Assembly (NCBI GenBank): GCA_051867655.1
Contig: JBJDYV010000098.1
Location: 1-64,000, forward strand
DNA: 64,000 nt
Source of the DNA: JAJPXI01 sp051867655
GTDB lineage: Bacteria; Bacillota; Clostridia; Oscillospirales; Oscillospiraceae
Direction of reading: 5' to 3'
Of this stretch, positions 15,838 to 24,499 are shown one piece after another (positions within the stretch are counted from its first letter, which is position 1; each line of letters begins with the position of its first letter). The position numbers and the translations under genes are program-made. Under the pieces are notes generated by a model. It had not been told where the DNA came from. It did no database searches and worked only from the letters and a program-made list of their open reading frames with translations.

Positions 15838-16602
15838 CTATTCCAGCTCGTAGAGCAGGGTATTTAAAAAGAAGGGGATCTGCCGCTCCCAGCTGGCCTC
15901 ACAGTGCTCGCCGCCCGGGATGACACGGCAGTCCAGCAATACGCCGCGCTCCAGAAGCAGGCTGGCCACCCGGCTCAATTGCTGCGGCGTCCTCCGTCCG
16001 GTCATCTCCCGGGAACCATAGTCCAGATAGAGCACCGTATCCGGTGCAAGCTCCGCACCCCGGATCAGCTGCTCGATCCGCCCCGGGGAGCACCACAGGG
16101 AAGGGGAGAGCGCCGCCGCGCGGGAAAACACGTGGTTATAGGCCATCAGGGCATACAGACTCATGAGACCGCCCATGGAGCTGCCGGCAATGAAGGTGTG
16201 CGCTCGGTCGGGCAGGGTGGGAAGGTTCGCGTCGATGAAGGGCTTGAACGTGTGCACCATCCATTCCATCGTGATCTGACCCCGGCCTGTCACCCGGCCA
16301 AAGCGGCGGTCCTGAAAGGAGAAGGGGGAGTATTCGGACAAGCGTCCGTTGTCCGGGCTGTGGTTGCACTCCACCGCCGCCACGATGAGGGGAATCTCGT
16401 GCTCGTCCAGATAGCCGCCCATGCCCCAGCTTTTGCCGTAGGTGGCATGGTCATCAAAAAAGACGTTGTGCCCGTCAAACATATAGAGCACCGGACAGCG
16501 CCCATCGGGGTCGTCCTCCAGCATGTCAGGCAGGTAGACATATGCCCGGCGTTCGATGTCCCCCGTCAGCTCCGGTATGGTGATGTTCCAGGTCTTGATC
16601 AT
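15838..16602 (-). CDS. alpha/beta hydrolase-fold esterase (PF00756-like)
   Basis: This 254-residue protein has the nucleophile motif FIAGSSMGGLMS and the family oxyanion strand VLYMFDGHNVFFDD. The general Asp lies in YLDYGSREM and the His in GGEHCEASWERQ. The family includes esterase D, mycolyltransferases and enterochelin esterases. The start is the ATG at 16602 with AAAGGA upstream. A longer frame to 16737 crosses the promoter. It leads the esterase-esterase-ATP-grasp operon. No iron-type operator is present, so a siderophore role is not supported. Confidence 0.84.
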   Translation of the reverse strand: MIKTWNITIPELTGDIERRAYVYLPDMLEDDPDGRCPVLYMFDGHNVFFDDHATYGKSWGMGGYLDEHEIPLIVAAVECNHSPDNGRLSEYSPFSFQDRRFGRVTGRGQITMEWMVHTFKPFIDANLPTLPDRAHTFIAGSSMGGLMSLYALMAYNHVFSRAAALSPSLWCSPGRIEQLIRGAELAPDTVLYLDYGSREMTGRRTPQQLSRVASLLLERGVLLDCRVIPGGEHCEASWERQIPFFLNTLLYELE

Positions 16603-16650
16603 AAAAAATCCTTTTCCGCAAGGGTGAACACTTTGAAGATGAACGGTCAC

Positions 16651-16679
16651 AATATAACACAGTAAAGCGAAAAAATCAA
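16651..16679 (-). promoter_or_regulatory. sigma-A promoter of the esterase/ATP-grasp operon
   Basis: Read leftward, TTGATT (16679-16674) and TATATT (16656-16651) are separated by 17 nt, about 50 nt upstream of the esterase start. Confidence 0.65.
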
Positions 16680-16705
16680 TGCCAAAATAATGCCTTAGGG
16701 GACAG

Positions 16706-16741
16706 AAATGACCCGATTTCGGCTGAAATCGGGTCATTTTC
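16706..16741. terminator. hairpin after the KaiC/PEP-synthase-like gene
   Basis: Arms AATGACCCGATTTC and GAAATCGGGTCATT form a 14-bp stem with a short loop. T tracts on both sides are short, so termination may be partial and read-through into the esterase operon is possible. Confidence 0.6.
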
Positions 16742-16755
16742 GTTGCTGTTTTGCT

Positions 16756-19323
16756 TTATGTAAGTCCGCAGACGGCCCGGTTTTCCACCGCGTCCAGCCA
16801 GTAGCCAAGCCCCGGGGTCTCCACGACTTTGACCATGCCGTTCAGCTCCGGGTATTCCGGGCAGAGGGTGGGGAACAGGTCCTCCCAGCAGTCCAGAAGC
16901 TCCGGGTGGTACGCGGCCGTTTTTTCGTTTCCCCACACAGCGCCGTAGGCGATCTCCGCTTCCACCAGGTCCTGGAACATGTGGCTGCCGTAGCTCAGTT
17001 CGGGCATGAAGCCCGCTTGCCGGTCGGAAACCTCGCACACCACGGTGAAGTTGGTGATGTCACCGAAGGACAGCGGAATGCCCAGGTCGGGGGAGGAGGT
17101 GCCCAGACGCCCGGGGGCCAGCAGGAGCAGCTTCTTTCCGCTGCCGTTATAGTGCCGGTTGATCTTGCCCACGGCGGCGGCCAAGCCGGCCTTTTTGATG
17201 TAAGGGTAAGCGCGGTAGCCCTTGGGGTCGATCCACACCACCGCGTCGATGGCCCGGCGGCCGGAGGAGCCCATGGAGGAGTCCCGCAGGTCAAAAAGCG
17301 TCTCCGACAGGCGCAGTGTCTTCCAGTCCACCTGCTCGCCCGTCCGCCCCTGGTACAAAGGGCGGCACTGGAGCAGGTTCACCACGAAAGCGCCCGTCTC
17401 GTCCATATTGACAGTGTATTCAATGTCCACTGGATTTCCGTAGACGCGCTCCAGGGTCTTCAGAATCTGCTGCATCAGGCCGGTGAAGGTCTTGTTTTCC
17501 AGCAGGGCCTGACAGTTGGCGAACCAAACCTCCCGGAACGCGCCGCGATCCCGCAGGACTGCCTCGGCCTCCCGGTCCCGTTCCATGACGCTCCTGCGGT
17601 ACCACACCGGCAGGCAGGGAAGCAGTTGATCCAGCGGCAGTTCCCGCAGGCGGTTTTCCTGACAGTCCAGCACATCCACATAGCGCTGGGAGAAGCGGTG
17701 TTTATCCGCCACCGTGGTGGCCACGGTGACCGCCGGCCGGTCCAGGTTGGCAAGGCGGGGATAGTCCTCACCGGGGCGGTCCACCGCGCGGGTGCCCAGG
17801 CCCACCACGATGCGAAGCATCCCGGCACTTGGGTCCATGTCCCGGTTCCATTGATAGTTGCTATGGCTGTAGCCCACCCCCGCGGCGCCGGGTAGGAACC
17901 ACTGTCCGAAGTAGGAGCCGGAGACTCGCTGCACCAGGACGGCCATCTGCTCATCCTTTTGGCTCATGCCCCGCTGCAGGCGGTATTCCAGGGCGGAGCG
18001 GTTCATGGTGCTGGCATAGACCACACGCACAGCCTGTTCAAAGGCGTTCAGCCGCTCCTGAGGGTCACCCTGGTTGACACAGAACACAGATTCATATTTT
18101 CCTGCGAAGGCGTTGCCGAAGCCGTCCTCCAGAAAGCTGGAGGAGCGGACGATGAAGGGACTCTGCCCGAAGTAATCCAGAACCTTTTGAAACTGCTCCC
18201 GGATGTTGGAAGGAAAGGTACCCTCCAGCAGGGCCTTTTTCAGGTCCTCCGCCTCGGAGAAGTAGCCCTCCGGCGTCCTCTGCCGGATGCGCTGCCGCCA
18301 GCAGCCGTTGGAGACGATATAGGTGTAGAACACATCGGAGCCGATATAAAACGAATCGTGGGGCTCACTGTAGCGGGAGAACTCCGGGATCTCCTTCTGG
18401 GCGATCTTCCGGGCCAGCAGCATTCCGCACGCCTTTCCGCCGATAGCGCCGCTGCCGATCATCCGGTCCCGCAGCTGGAAATAGTCCGCCGGGGTGAAGT
18501 AGCGCTTGACCATGTCCTTCAGCCGCACATCCTTGGTCATGGTACTGTCGATGATCTGTTCCTCCGTGTCCGCGGAGAAGGTACCCCGGGCAAAGTCCAG
18601 CCGGGCCAGACTGAAAAAGCGGTCGTGACTGTCGTAGTTCTGGTCCTGAGCGCCGGCGGTGAGGTCCTGCATGAGCTGATAGTACCGGCTCATGCCCACC
18701 GCATCCTCCACGGCGGTGAAGTCGTTTTGCTCCTTTTGATAGCAGTAGGGGAGGAACATGCGGTCTGAATAACGGTTCCACACCTTCAAGGGGTGGAGGA
18801 ACAGCGTGTCTCCCTCGGAATATACATCCAAAAGAAGCTGGGTAGTGTCCCGGATGCGCGCCACCGCGTCGAAGGAGTGACGGCCGCGCAGCAGGGGAAA
18901 GTAGGCCACGGTGTCCAGCTCGAACAGATAGGGACAGGTGACCCGGAAAAAGTTGCCCATCATCAGGTCGGTATACCAGACCGACTGCAGCTCGGACAGG
19001 CAGTCGAAGACGTAGAACGCGTCCCGCCCGGCCTCGGTGATCTTGTCGTGGATCGCCACCGTAAATGCTTCAAAGCCCTGGTCCGGGTCATATTCGCACA
19101 GCTCGACCCCGGTCAGGTCGTCCAGAACGGGCGGGTGCTGGGCAAAGCGGATGTAAAGCACCCGCCGACCGTCGGCCACCGCCTGCCGGACAAAGGGACG
19201 GGCGAACAGCCCGAATTCTTCTACGCTGGATACCTGCCAGACCACATTGTCGCCCAGACGGATGTAATCCAGGGCCTGATCCAGACCGGGATACCCGCAG
19301 TTGATTTTATCAAATGCCGCCAT
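16756..19323 (-). CDS. degenerate KaiC-like domain fused to PEP/pyruvate-binding (PPDK_N) ATP-grasp domain
   Basis: In this 855-residue protein, residues 1-240 look like a KaiC/RadA-type RecA fold (CGYPGLDQALDYIRLGDNVVWQV, given in part, and SFDAVARIRDTTQLLLD), but the Walker A lysine loop is replaced by SSVEEFGLF. Residues about 290-700 resemble the ATP-binding domain of PEP synthase/PPDK: GAIGGKACGML, FIVRSSSFLEDGFGNAFAGKYESV in part, and LLQCRPLYQG. No phosphohistidine swivel or PEP barrel domain is present, so it is neither enzyme. A C-terminal region (about 700-855) is unassigned. The start is the ATG at 19323 after GGAGGCGG. It is followed, past a hairpin, by the esterase/ATP-grasp operon. 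Confidence 0.75.
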   Translation of the reverse strand: MAAFDKINCGYPGLDQALDYIRLGDNVVWQVSSVEEFGLFARPFVRQAVADGRRVLYIRFAQHPPVLDDLTGVELCEYDPDQGFEAFTVAIHDKITEAGRDAFYVFDCLSELQSVWYTDLMMGNFFRVTCPYLFELDTVAYFPLLRGRHSFDAVARIRDTTQLLLDVYSEGDTLFLHPLKVWNRYSDRMFLPYCYQKEQNDFTAVEDAVGMSRYYQLMQDLTAGAQDQNYDSHDRFFSLARLDFARGTFSADTEEQIIDSTMTKDVRLKDMVKRYFTPADYFQLRDRMIGSGAIGGKACGMLLARKIAQKEIPEFSRYSEPHDSFYIGSDVFYTYIVSNGCWRQRIRQRTPEGYFSEAEDLKKALLEGTFPSNIREQFQKVLDYFGQSPFIVRSSSFLEDGFGNAFAGKYESVFCVNQGDPQERLNAFEQAVRVVYASTMNRSALEYRLQRGMSQKDEQMAVLVQRVSGSYFGQWFLPGAAGVGYSHSNYQWNRDMDPSAGMLRIVVGLGTRAVDRPGEDYPRLANLDRPAVTVATTVADKHRFSQRYVDVLDCQENRLRELPLDQLLPCLPVWYRRSVMERDREAEAVLRDRGAFREVWFANCQALLENKTFTGLMQQILKTLERVYGNPVDIEYTVNMDETGAFVVNLLQCRPLYQGRTGEQVDWKTLRLSETLFDLRDSSMGSSGRRAIDAVVWIDPKGYRAYPYIKKAGLAAAVGKINRHYNGSGKKLLLLAPGRLGTSSPDLGIPLSFGDITNFTVVCEVSDRQAGFMPELSYGSHMFQDLVEAEIAYGAVWGNEKTAAYHPELLDCWEDLFPTLCPEYPELNGMVKVVETPGLGYWLDAVENRAVCGLT

Positions 19324-19346
19324 GGTACCGCCTCCTAAAAAGAAAA

Positions 19347-19385
19347 AAGCAGAACAAAGGCGCGCATCACGCCTTTGTTCTGCTG
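19347..19385 (-). promoter_or_regulatory. 5'-terminal stem-loop with U tract before the ribosome site
   Basis: Arms AGCAGAACAAAGGCG and CGCCTTTGTTCTGCT (15 bp, 7-nt loop) are followed leftward by TTTTTTCTTTTT and then AGGAGG. This is a terminator-like leader lying between promoter and gene, so it may be an attenuator or an mRNA-stabilising 5' hairpin. Confidence 0.6.
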
Positions 19386-19391
19386 ATTCTC

Positions 19392-19420
19392 AGTTTAGCA
19401 CAAGTTGCCCGGGGACGCAA
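19392..19420 (-). promoter_or_regulatory. promoter of the KaiC/PEP-synthase-like gene
   Basis: Read leftward, TTGCGT (19420-19415) and TAAACT (19397-19392) have a 17-nt spacer. The start point (about 19386) would put the hairpin at the very 5' end of the mRNA. Confidence 0.5.
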
Positions 19421-19464
19421 TATGGAAATCGACCGTATGAAAGAGGCCCGGCAGGATTTACATT

Positions 19465-19493
19465 TGCAAAATGGTTACAAAACGGTTACAATT
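19465..19493 (+). promoter_or_regulatory. promoter of the cysteine-rich microprotein
   Basis: TTGCAA (19465-19470) and TACAAT (19488-19493) are 17 nt apart. The spacer contains the direct repeat GGTTACAAAACGGTTACA. Transcription would begin near 19500. Confidence 0.65.
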
Positions 19494-19536
19494 TGCCTGT
19501 CTTCGCGAGACGAATATGAATCAGGAGGTCAGCAAG

Positions 19537-19602
19537 ATGTGTAACTTTGATTGCAGCTTTATCTGGCAGATTCTCTGCCAGCTGTGCGGCTTCGGCTGCT
19601 GA
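19537..19602 (+). CDS. 21-residue cysteine-rich microprotein
   Basis: The frame reads MCNFDCSFIWQILCQLCGFG plus a final Cys, then TGA, giving 21 residues with five cysteines. Support comes from AGGAGG 9 nt upstream of the ATG, a good promoter 44 nt upstream of the start and an intrinsic terminator 7 nt after the stop. Together these give a transcript of about 140 nt devoted to this frame. The central FIWQILCQL stretch is hydrophobic. I do not recognise a family. It could bind metal, sit in the membrane or be a leader or signal peptide. An RNA-only function is also possible. It is divergent from the KaiC/PEP-synthase-like gene and upstream of the XRE-desulfoferrodoxin gene. Confidence 0.6.
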   Translation: MCNFDCSFIWQILCQLCGFGC

Positions 19603-19608
19603 TGTATG

Positions 19609-19641
19609 GGCGGCCCTGCAAAAGCAGGGCCGCCGCATTTT
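19609..19641 (+). terminator. terminator of the microprotein transcript
   Basis: The 11-bp stem GCGGCCCTGC/GCAGGGCCGC with an AAAA loop is followed by GCATTTTA. Confidence 0.75.
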
Positions 19642-19675
19642 AGATCAGCTCCTGCGCCATTCCACGCACCGTAGG

Positions 19676-19704
19676 TTGCAAGAACTGCGCTGATGGGTTA
19701 TGCT
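19676..19704 (+). promoter_or_regulatory. promoter of the XRE-desulfoferrodoxin gene
   Basis: TTGCAA (19676-19681) and TATGCT (19699-19704) have a 17-nt spacer, about 30 nt before the ATG. Confidence 0.6.
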
Positions 19705-19734
19705 TTCCTCAGAATGATCAAAGGAGAGAGCAAA

Positions 19735-20319
19735 ATGAACACCTATATCACCGGGGCTACGATCAAACGGCTGCGGGAAGGGCAAAAGCTGACTCAGGCA
19801 GAGCTGGCGGAGAAGATCGGCGTCAGCGGCAAGGCTGTGTCCAAATGGGAGACGGCAAAGGGACTGCCCGACATCGCGCTGATCCAACCGCTGGCAAAGG
19901 CGCTGGGCGTTTCGGTCATCGAGCTGATGAACGGGGAGACAGTCATCAACCGCAACATCTCCTGCAATATGCTGCGCACAAAGTTCTATGTGTGCCCCAT
20001 CTGCGGCAATGTGATCCATGCGGCGGGGAATGCCCTGGTCAGCTGCTGCGGCGTGACCCTTCCCGCCCTGGAGGCAGAGGAGACGGATGAGCAGCACAGA
20101 ATCCAGATCCAGAACGTGGAGGACGAGCATTTTTTGACCGTCGATCACGACATGACAAAGGAGCATTATATCTCTTTTATCGCCTATGTGACGGCGGACA
20201 GGCTGCAGCTGGTCAAGCTCTACCCGGAGGGAAACGCTGAGACCCGGCTGAATCTGCGCGGACGCGGGGTCTTGTACCTGTATTGCAACAGGCACGGATT
20301 GATGAAGCAAAAAGTGTGA
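19735..20319 (+). CDS. XRE transcriptional regulator fused to desulfoferrodoxin
   Basis: This 194-residue protein has an N-terminal XRE helix-turn-helix (about 5-62, TQAELAEKIGVSGKAVSKWE). A desulforedoxin-type Fe(SCys)4 site follows (Cys87, Cys90, Cys104, Cys105: CPICG then SCCG). Last is a superoxide-reductase-like domain (about 118-194) with candidate centre-II ligands His121, His138, His144 (HDMTKEHYISF), Cys184 and His187 (YCNRHG). All five ligand positions of the desulfoferrodoxin active site appear kept, so it may reduce or sense superoxide or iron while bound to DNA. The start is the ATG at 19735 after AAAGGAGAG. A 14-codon longer frame lacks a ribosome site. Confidence 0.85.
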   Translation: MNTYITGATIKRLREGQKLTQAELAEKIGVSGKAVSKWETAKGLPDIALIQPLAKALGVSVIELMNGETVINRNISCNMLRTKFYVCPICGNVIHAAGNALVSCCGVTLPALEAEETDEQHRIQIQNVEDEHFLTVDHDMTKEHYISFIAYVTADRLQLVKLYPEGNAETRLNLRGRGVLYLYCNRHGLMKQKV

Positions 20320-20321
20320 AA

Positions 20322-20360
20322 AAAGACGTTCTGAATCGGAAAATTCAGAACGTCTTTAAA
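20322..20360. terminator. bidirectional terminator
   Basis: Arms AAAGACGTTCTGAAT and ATTCAGAACGTCTTT form a 15-bp stem with T/A tracts on both sides, between the converging XRE-desulfoferrodoxin and AMP-ligase genes. Confidence 0.88.
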
Positions 20361-20370
20361 TTATATGTAT

Positions 20371-22005
<1,635 letters not shown>

Positions 22006-22069
22006 AGCAAATCGCTCCTTTTCGTATAGCATCAAACGGTACATTTTTCACTTTAAACCATTAAAGAAC

Positions 22070-22098
22070 ATCATAGCGGATATTGACTCCAAAGTCAA
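22070..22098 (-). promoter_or_regulatory. sigma-A promoter of the AMP-ligase gene
   Basis: Read leftward, TTGACT (22098-22093) and TATGAT (22075-22070) are separated by 17 nt. Confidence 0.7.
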
Positions 22099-22101
22099 GC
22101 A

Positions 22102-22132
22102 GTTCTGCCAAATTTTGATCCAATTGCAGAAC
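22102..22132. promoter_or_regulatory. inverted repeat, possible operator
   Basis: Arms GTTCTGC (22102-22108) and GCAGAAC (22126-22132) flank 17 nt. It sits just upstream of the AMP-ligase -35 and between the two divergent promoters, suggesting an operator. No regulator gene for it is evident. Confidence 0.4.
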
Positions 22133-22155
22133 AGCGGAAAAGCCAAAAAATTACC

Positions 22156-22184
22156 TTGACACAGGAAAAATGGGAGAATATACT
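22156..22184 (+). promoter_or_regulatory. sigma-A promoter of the cobalamin operon
   Basis: TTGACA (22156-22161) and TATACT (22179-22184) are separated by 17 nt. The transcript would start near 22190, a few nucleotides before the riboswitch. Confidence 0.82.
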
Positions 22185-22195
22185 GAATAGGTAAA

Positions 22196-22398
22196 TTTGA
22201 AACCCTTCAAGTACCCTTCGGTCCGGAAAGACCGCCGGGGAGAATAGAGAACCGGGTGAGAATCCCGGACGGTACCGCCACTGTGTGTGCTGAGTCCGAG
22301 GCTCGTTGACGAAAGTCAGTCACTGGGAAACTGGGAAGGCAGAACTCGGGCGCAGGAGGAGCGTTCCTCCCTAAGCGCAAGTCAGAAGACCTGCTTGA
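22196..22398 (+). ncRNA. cobalamin riboswitch
   Basis: This is a typical adenosylcobalamin aptamer. A GC stem (22219-22236 area) leads to GGGTGAGAATCCCGG, GCCACTG (22277-22283) and the B12 box CAAGTCAGAAGACCTGC (about 22378-22394). It lies between a strong promoter and the cbi operon and is followed by two hairpins, the second a classical terminator. High cobalamin is expected to stop transcription of the eleven genes downstream. Confidence 0.95.
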
Positions 22399-22409
22399 GG
22401 AAGTGTTTT

Positions 22410-22439
22410 ACTCCTCCCCGCGTGTAAAGGGGAGGGAGT
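22410..22439 (+). promoter_or_regulatory. hairpin 3' of the riboswitch aptamer
   Basis: ACTCCTCCCC pairs with GGGGAGGGAGT, followed only by a weak T tract. It may be part of the expression platform, competing with aptamer pairing. Confidence 0.5.
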
Positions 22440-22459
22440 ATCTTTGTTGCGGAAACACG

Positions 22460-22500
22460 GCCGCGGCAGCCCCAATAAGCTGCCGCGGCTTTTATGTTTT
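22460..22500 (+). terminator. riboswitch-controlled terminator
   Basis: GCCGCGGCAGC and GCTGCCGCGGC (11 bp) with an 8-nt loop are followed by TTTTATGTTTT, immediately before the cbiA ribosome site. Confidence 0.85.
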
Positions 22501-22518
22501 GTACGGAGGTGGAGTTGA

Positions 22519-23880
22519 ATGGAACGGCGAATCCCACGGCTGCTGCTGGCGGGTACCAACAGCGGCTGCGGCAAGACTACAGTGACCTGCGCGGTGCTGC
22601 AGGCGCTGGTCAACCGGAAGCTGCGGGTGGGCGCATTCAAGTGTGGACCGGATTACATCGACCCCATGTTCCACAGCCGCATCATTGGTGCGAAAAGCGC
22701 CAACCTGGACCTGTTTTTCTTTGAGGAGAACACCATGCGGGATCTGCTGGCCCGCAGCGCCTCCGACTGCGACGTCAGCGTTATCGAGGGGGTCATGGGC
22801 TACTACGACGGCATGGGTCTGACGTCAGTCCAGGCCAGCTCCTATGGGGTGGCGCGGGCGTCCCACAGCCCGGTCGTCCTGGTTGTCAACGCCCGGGGCG
22901 CATCCCTGTCCATCCTGGCCACGATCCACGGCTTTCTTTCCTTCTGTCCGGACAGCGGGATACGGGGCGTCATCCTGAACCAGTGCACGCCTATGACCTA
23001 TGAGGCGCTCGCCCGGGCCATTCGGGAGCGGTTCGGAGGACGGGTGGAGCCGCTGGGCTATCTGCCCTCCATGCCGGACTGCACTCTGGAAAGCCGCCAC
23101 TTGGGATTGGTCACGGCCGCCGAGGTGGCGGGCCTAAAGGAAAAGATGGCGGCACTGTCGGAGCAGGCGGAGAAGACCATCGTCCTGGACGGCCTGCTGA
23201 AGCTGGCCGGGGACGCCGAACCCATTTGCTATGAGCCGGTGGAACTGCCGCATTATGACACGACCGTGCGCATCGGGGTGGCGCGGGACAAGGCCTTCTG
23301 CTTCTACTACGAGGACAGCCTACAGGCCCTTCGGGATATGGGAGCGGAGCTGGTGGAGTTCAGCACCCTTGTGGACGAAAGGCTGCCGGAGAACATCCAG
23401 GGGCTTTATCTGGGCGGCGGCTACCCGGAGCTGTACGCCGAAAAGCTCAGCGAAAACCGCCCCATGCGGGACTCCATTCGTACCGCGCTGGAGCGGGGGC
23501 TTCCCTGCATCGCCGAGTGCGGCGGCTTCATGTATCTGACGCAGGCCATCGCGGGCCACCCGATGGTCGGCTTCCTGCCCGGCGAGTGCTTTGACACGGG
23601 TAAGCTGCGGCGATTCGGCTACGTGACCCTGAAGGCCAGGACGGACAACCTTCTCTGCAAAGCGGGGGAGGAGATCCGTGGCCATGAGTTCCACCACTGG
23701 GATGCCACTGTGCCCGGCGACTGCTTTACCGCTTTTAAGTCCACCGGAAAGAGCTGGGACTGCGTGGTGGCGACGGACCGGCTCTACGCCGGGTATCCTC
23801 ACTTCCATTTTTACGCCAATCCGGCCTTTGCCAAAGGCTTTTATGAGACCTGCCTAAAGGAGCTTGGAGAATATGTTTGA
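22519..23880 (+). CDS. cbiA: cobyrinate a,c-diamide synthase
   Basis: This 453-residue enzyme amidates the a and c side chains of (cobalt-)cobyrinate using glutamine and ATP. The N-terminal dethiobiotin-synthetase-like domain has P-loop GTNSGCGKTTVT and GPDYIDPMFH. The C-terminal class I amidotransferase-like domain has YLGGGYPELYA, the nucleophile Cys in IAECGGFMYL and the His of GHEFHHW. It is the first gene after the riboswitch terminator, with GGAGGTGGAG before the ATG. It overlaps cbiC by 8 nt. Confidence 0.95.
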   Translation: MERRIPRLLLAGTNSGCGKTTVTCAVLQALVNRKLRVGAFKCGPDYIDPMFHSRIIGAKSANLDLFFFEENTMRDLLARSASDCDVSVIEGVMGYYDGMGLTSVQASSYGVARASHSPVVLVVNARGASLSILATIHGFLSFCPDSGIRGVILNQCTPMTYEALARAIRERFGGRVEPLGYLPSMPDCTLESRHLGLVTAAEVAGLKEKMAALSEQAEKTIVLDGLLKLAGDAEPICYEPVELPHYDTTVRIGVARDKAFCFYYEDSLQALRDMGAELVEFSTLVDERLPENIQGLYLGGGYPELYAEKLSENRPMRDSIRTALERGLPCIAECGGFMYLTQAIAGHPMVGFLPGECFDTGKLRRFGYVTLKARTDNLLCKAGEEIRGHEFHHWDATVPGDCFTAFKSTGKSWDCVVATDRLYAGYPHFHFYANPAFAKGFYETCLKELGEYV

Positions 23881-24496
23881 GATTGTAAAACCCATGGACA
23901 TTGAAAAGCGCAGCTTTGAGATCATTTCGGAGATCCTGGGCGACCGCCAACTGGACGCGGAAAACGAGCTTGTCATCAAGCGGGTCATCCACACCACAGC
24001 GGATTTTGACTACGCGGACAATCTGGTCTTCACCCCGGGCGCGGTGGCCAAGGGCATCGCCGCGCTGCGCGCCGGCTGCCACATCGTCACCGACACCAGC
24101 ATGGCCATGTCCGGCATCAATAAGACCGTGCTGGGCAAACTGGGCGGCCAGGTCCACTGCTTCATCGCCGATCCCGACGTGGCCCAGGAGGCCAGGGAAC
24201 GGGGCGTCACCCGATCCACAGTCTCTATGGAGCGGGCGGCTCAGTTGGAGCAGCCCTGCATTTTTGCCATCGGCAACGCCCCCACCGCCCTGATCGCGCT
24301 GCACGAGCTGATGGCGGCGGGGAAGGTGAAGCCCGCTTTGATCATCGGCGTGCCCGTGGGTTTTGTCAATGTGGTGGAGAGCAAGGAACTGATCCTGGGG
24401 GACGACGTTCCCTCCATTGTGGCGCGGGGACGCAAGGGCGGCAGCAACGTGGCCGCCGCTATCTGCAACGCTGTGCTCTACCAGATCACCCGCTGA
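23873..24496 (+). CDS. cbiC: (cobalt-)precorrin-8X methylmutase
   Basis: This 207-residue enzyme moves the C11 methyl group to C12, giving (cobalt-)cobyrinate. Family features are VIHTTADFDYADNL with the catalytic His, TDTSMAMSGINK, and the C-terminal GRKGGSNVAAAICNA. The start is the ATG at 23873 inside the end of cbiA; a TTG three codons earlier is less likely. It is 3 nt from cbiD. Confidence 0.94.
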   Translation: MFEIVKPMDIEKRSFEIISEILGDRQLDAENELVIKRVIHTTADFDYADNLVFTPGAVAKGIAALRAGCHIVTDTSMAMSGINKTVLGKLGGQVHCFIADPDVAQEARERGVTRSTVSMERAAQLEQPCIFAIGNAPTALIALHELMAAGKVKPALIIGVPVGFVNVVESKELILGDDVPSIVARGRKGGSNVAAAICNAVLYQITR

Positions 24497-24499
24497 GTT

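Noticed and set aside
15838..16602. Enterochelin (ferric siderophore) esterase
   Set aside because: The fold is shared, but this operon has no GTTAGC palindrome and no siderophore genes, and the family has many other substrates.
16756..19323. Pyruvate phosphate dikinase or PEP synthase
   Set aside because: Only the ATP-binding domain is recognisable; the phosphohistidine swivel motif and the PEP-binding barrel are absent.
19422..19544. 40-codon frame starting MEIDRMKEARQD that overlaps the microprotein start
   Set aside because: Its start lies upstream of the predicted promoter start point near 19500 and has no good ribosome site; the promoter elements run through it.
22102..22132. Transcription terminator for the AMP-ligase or cobalamin operon
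   Set aside because: Arms are only 7 bp with a 17-nt spacer and no T tract; an operator is more plausible.
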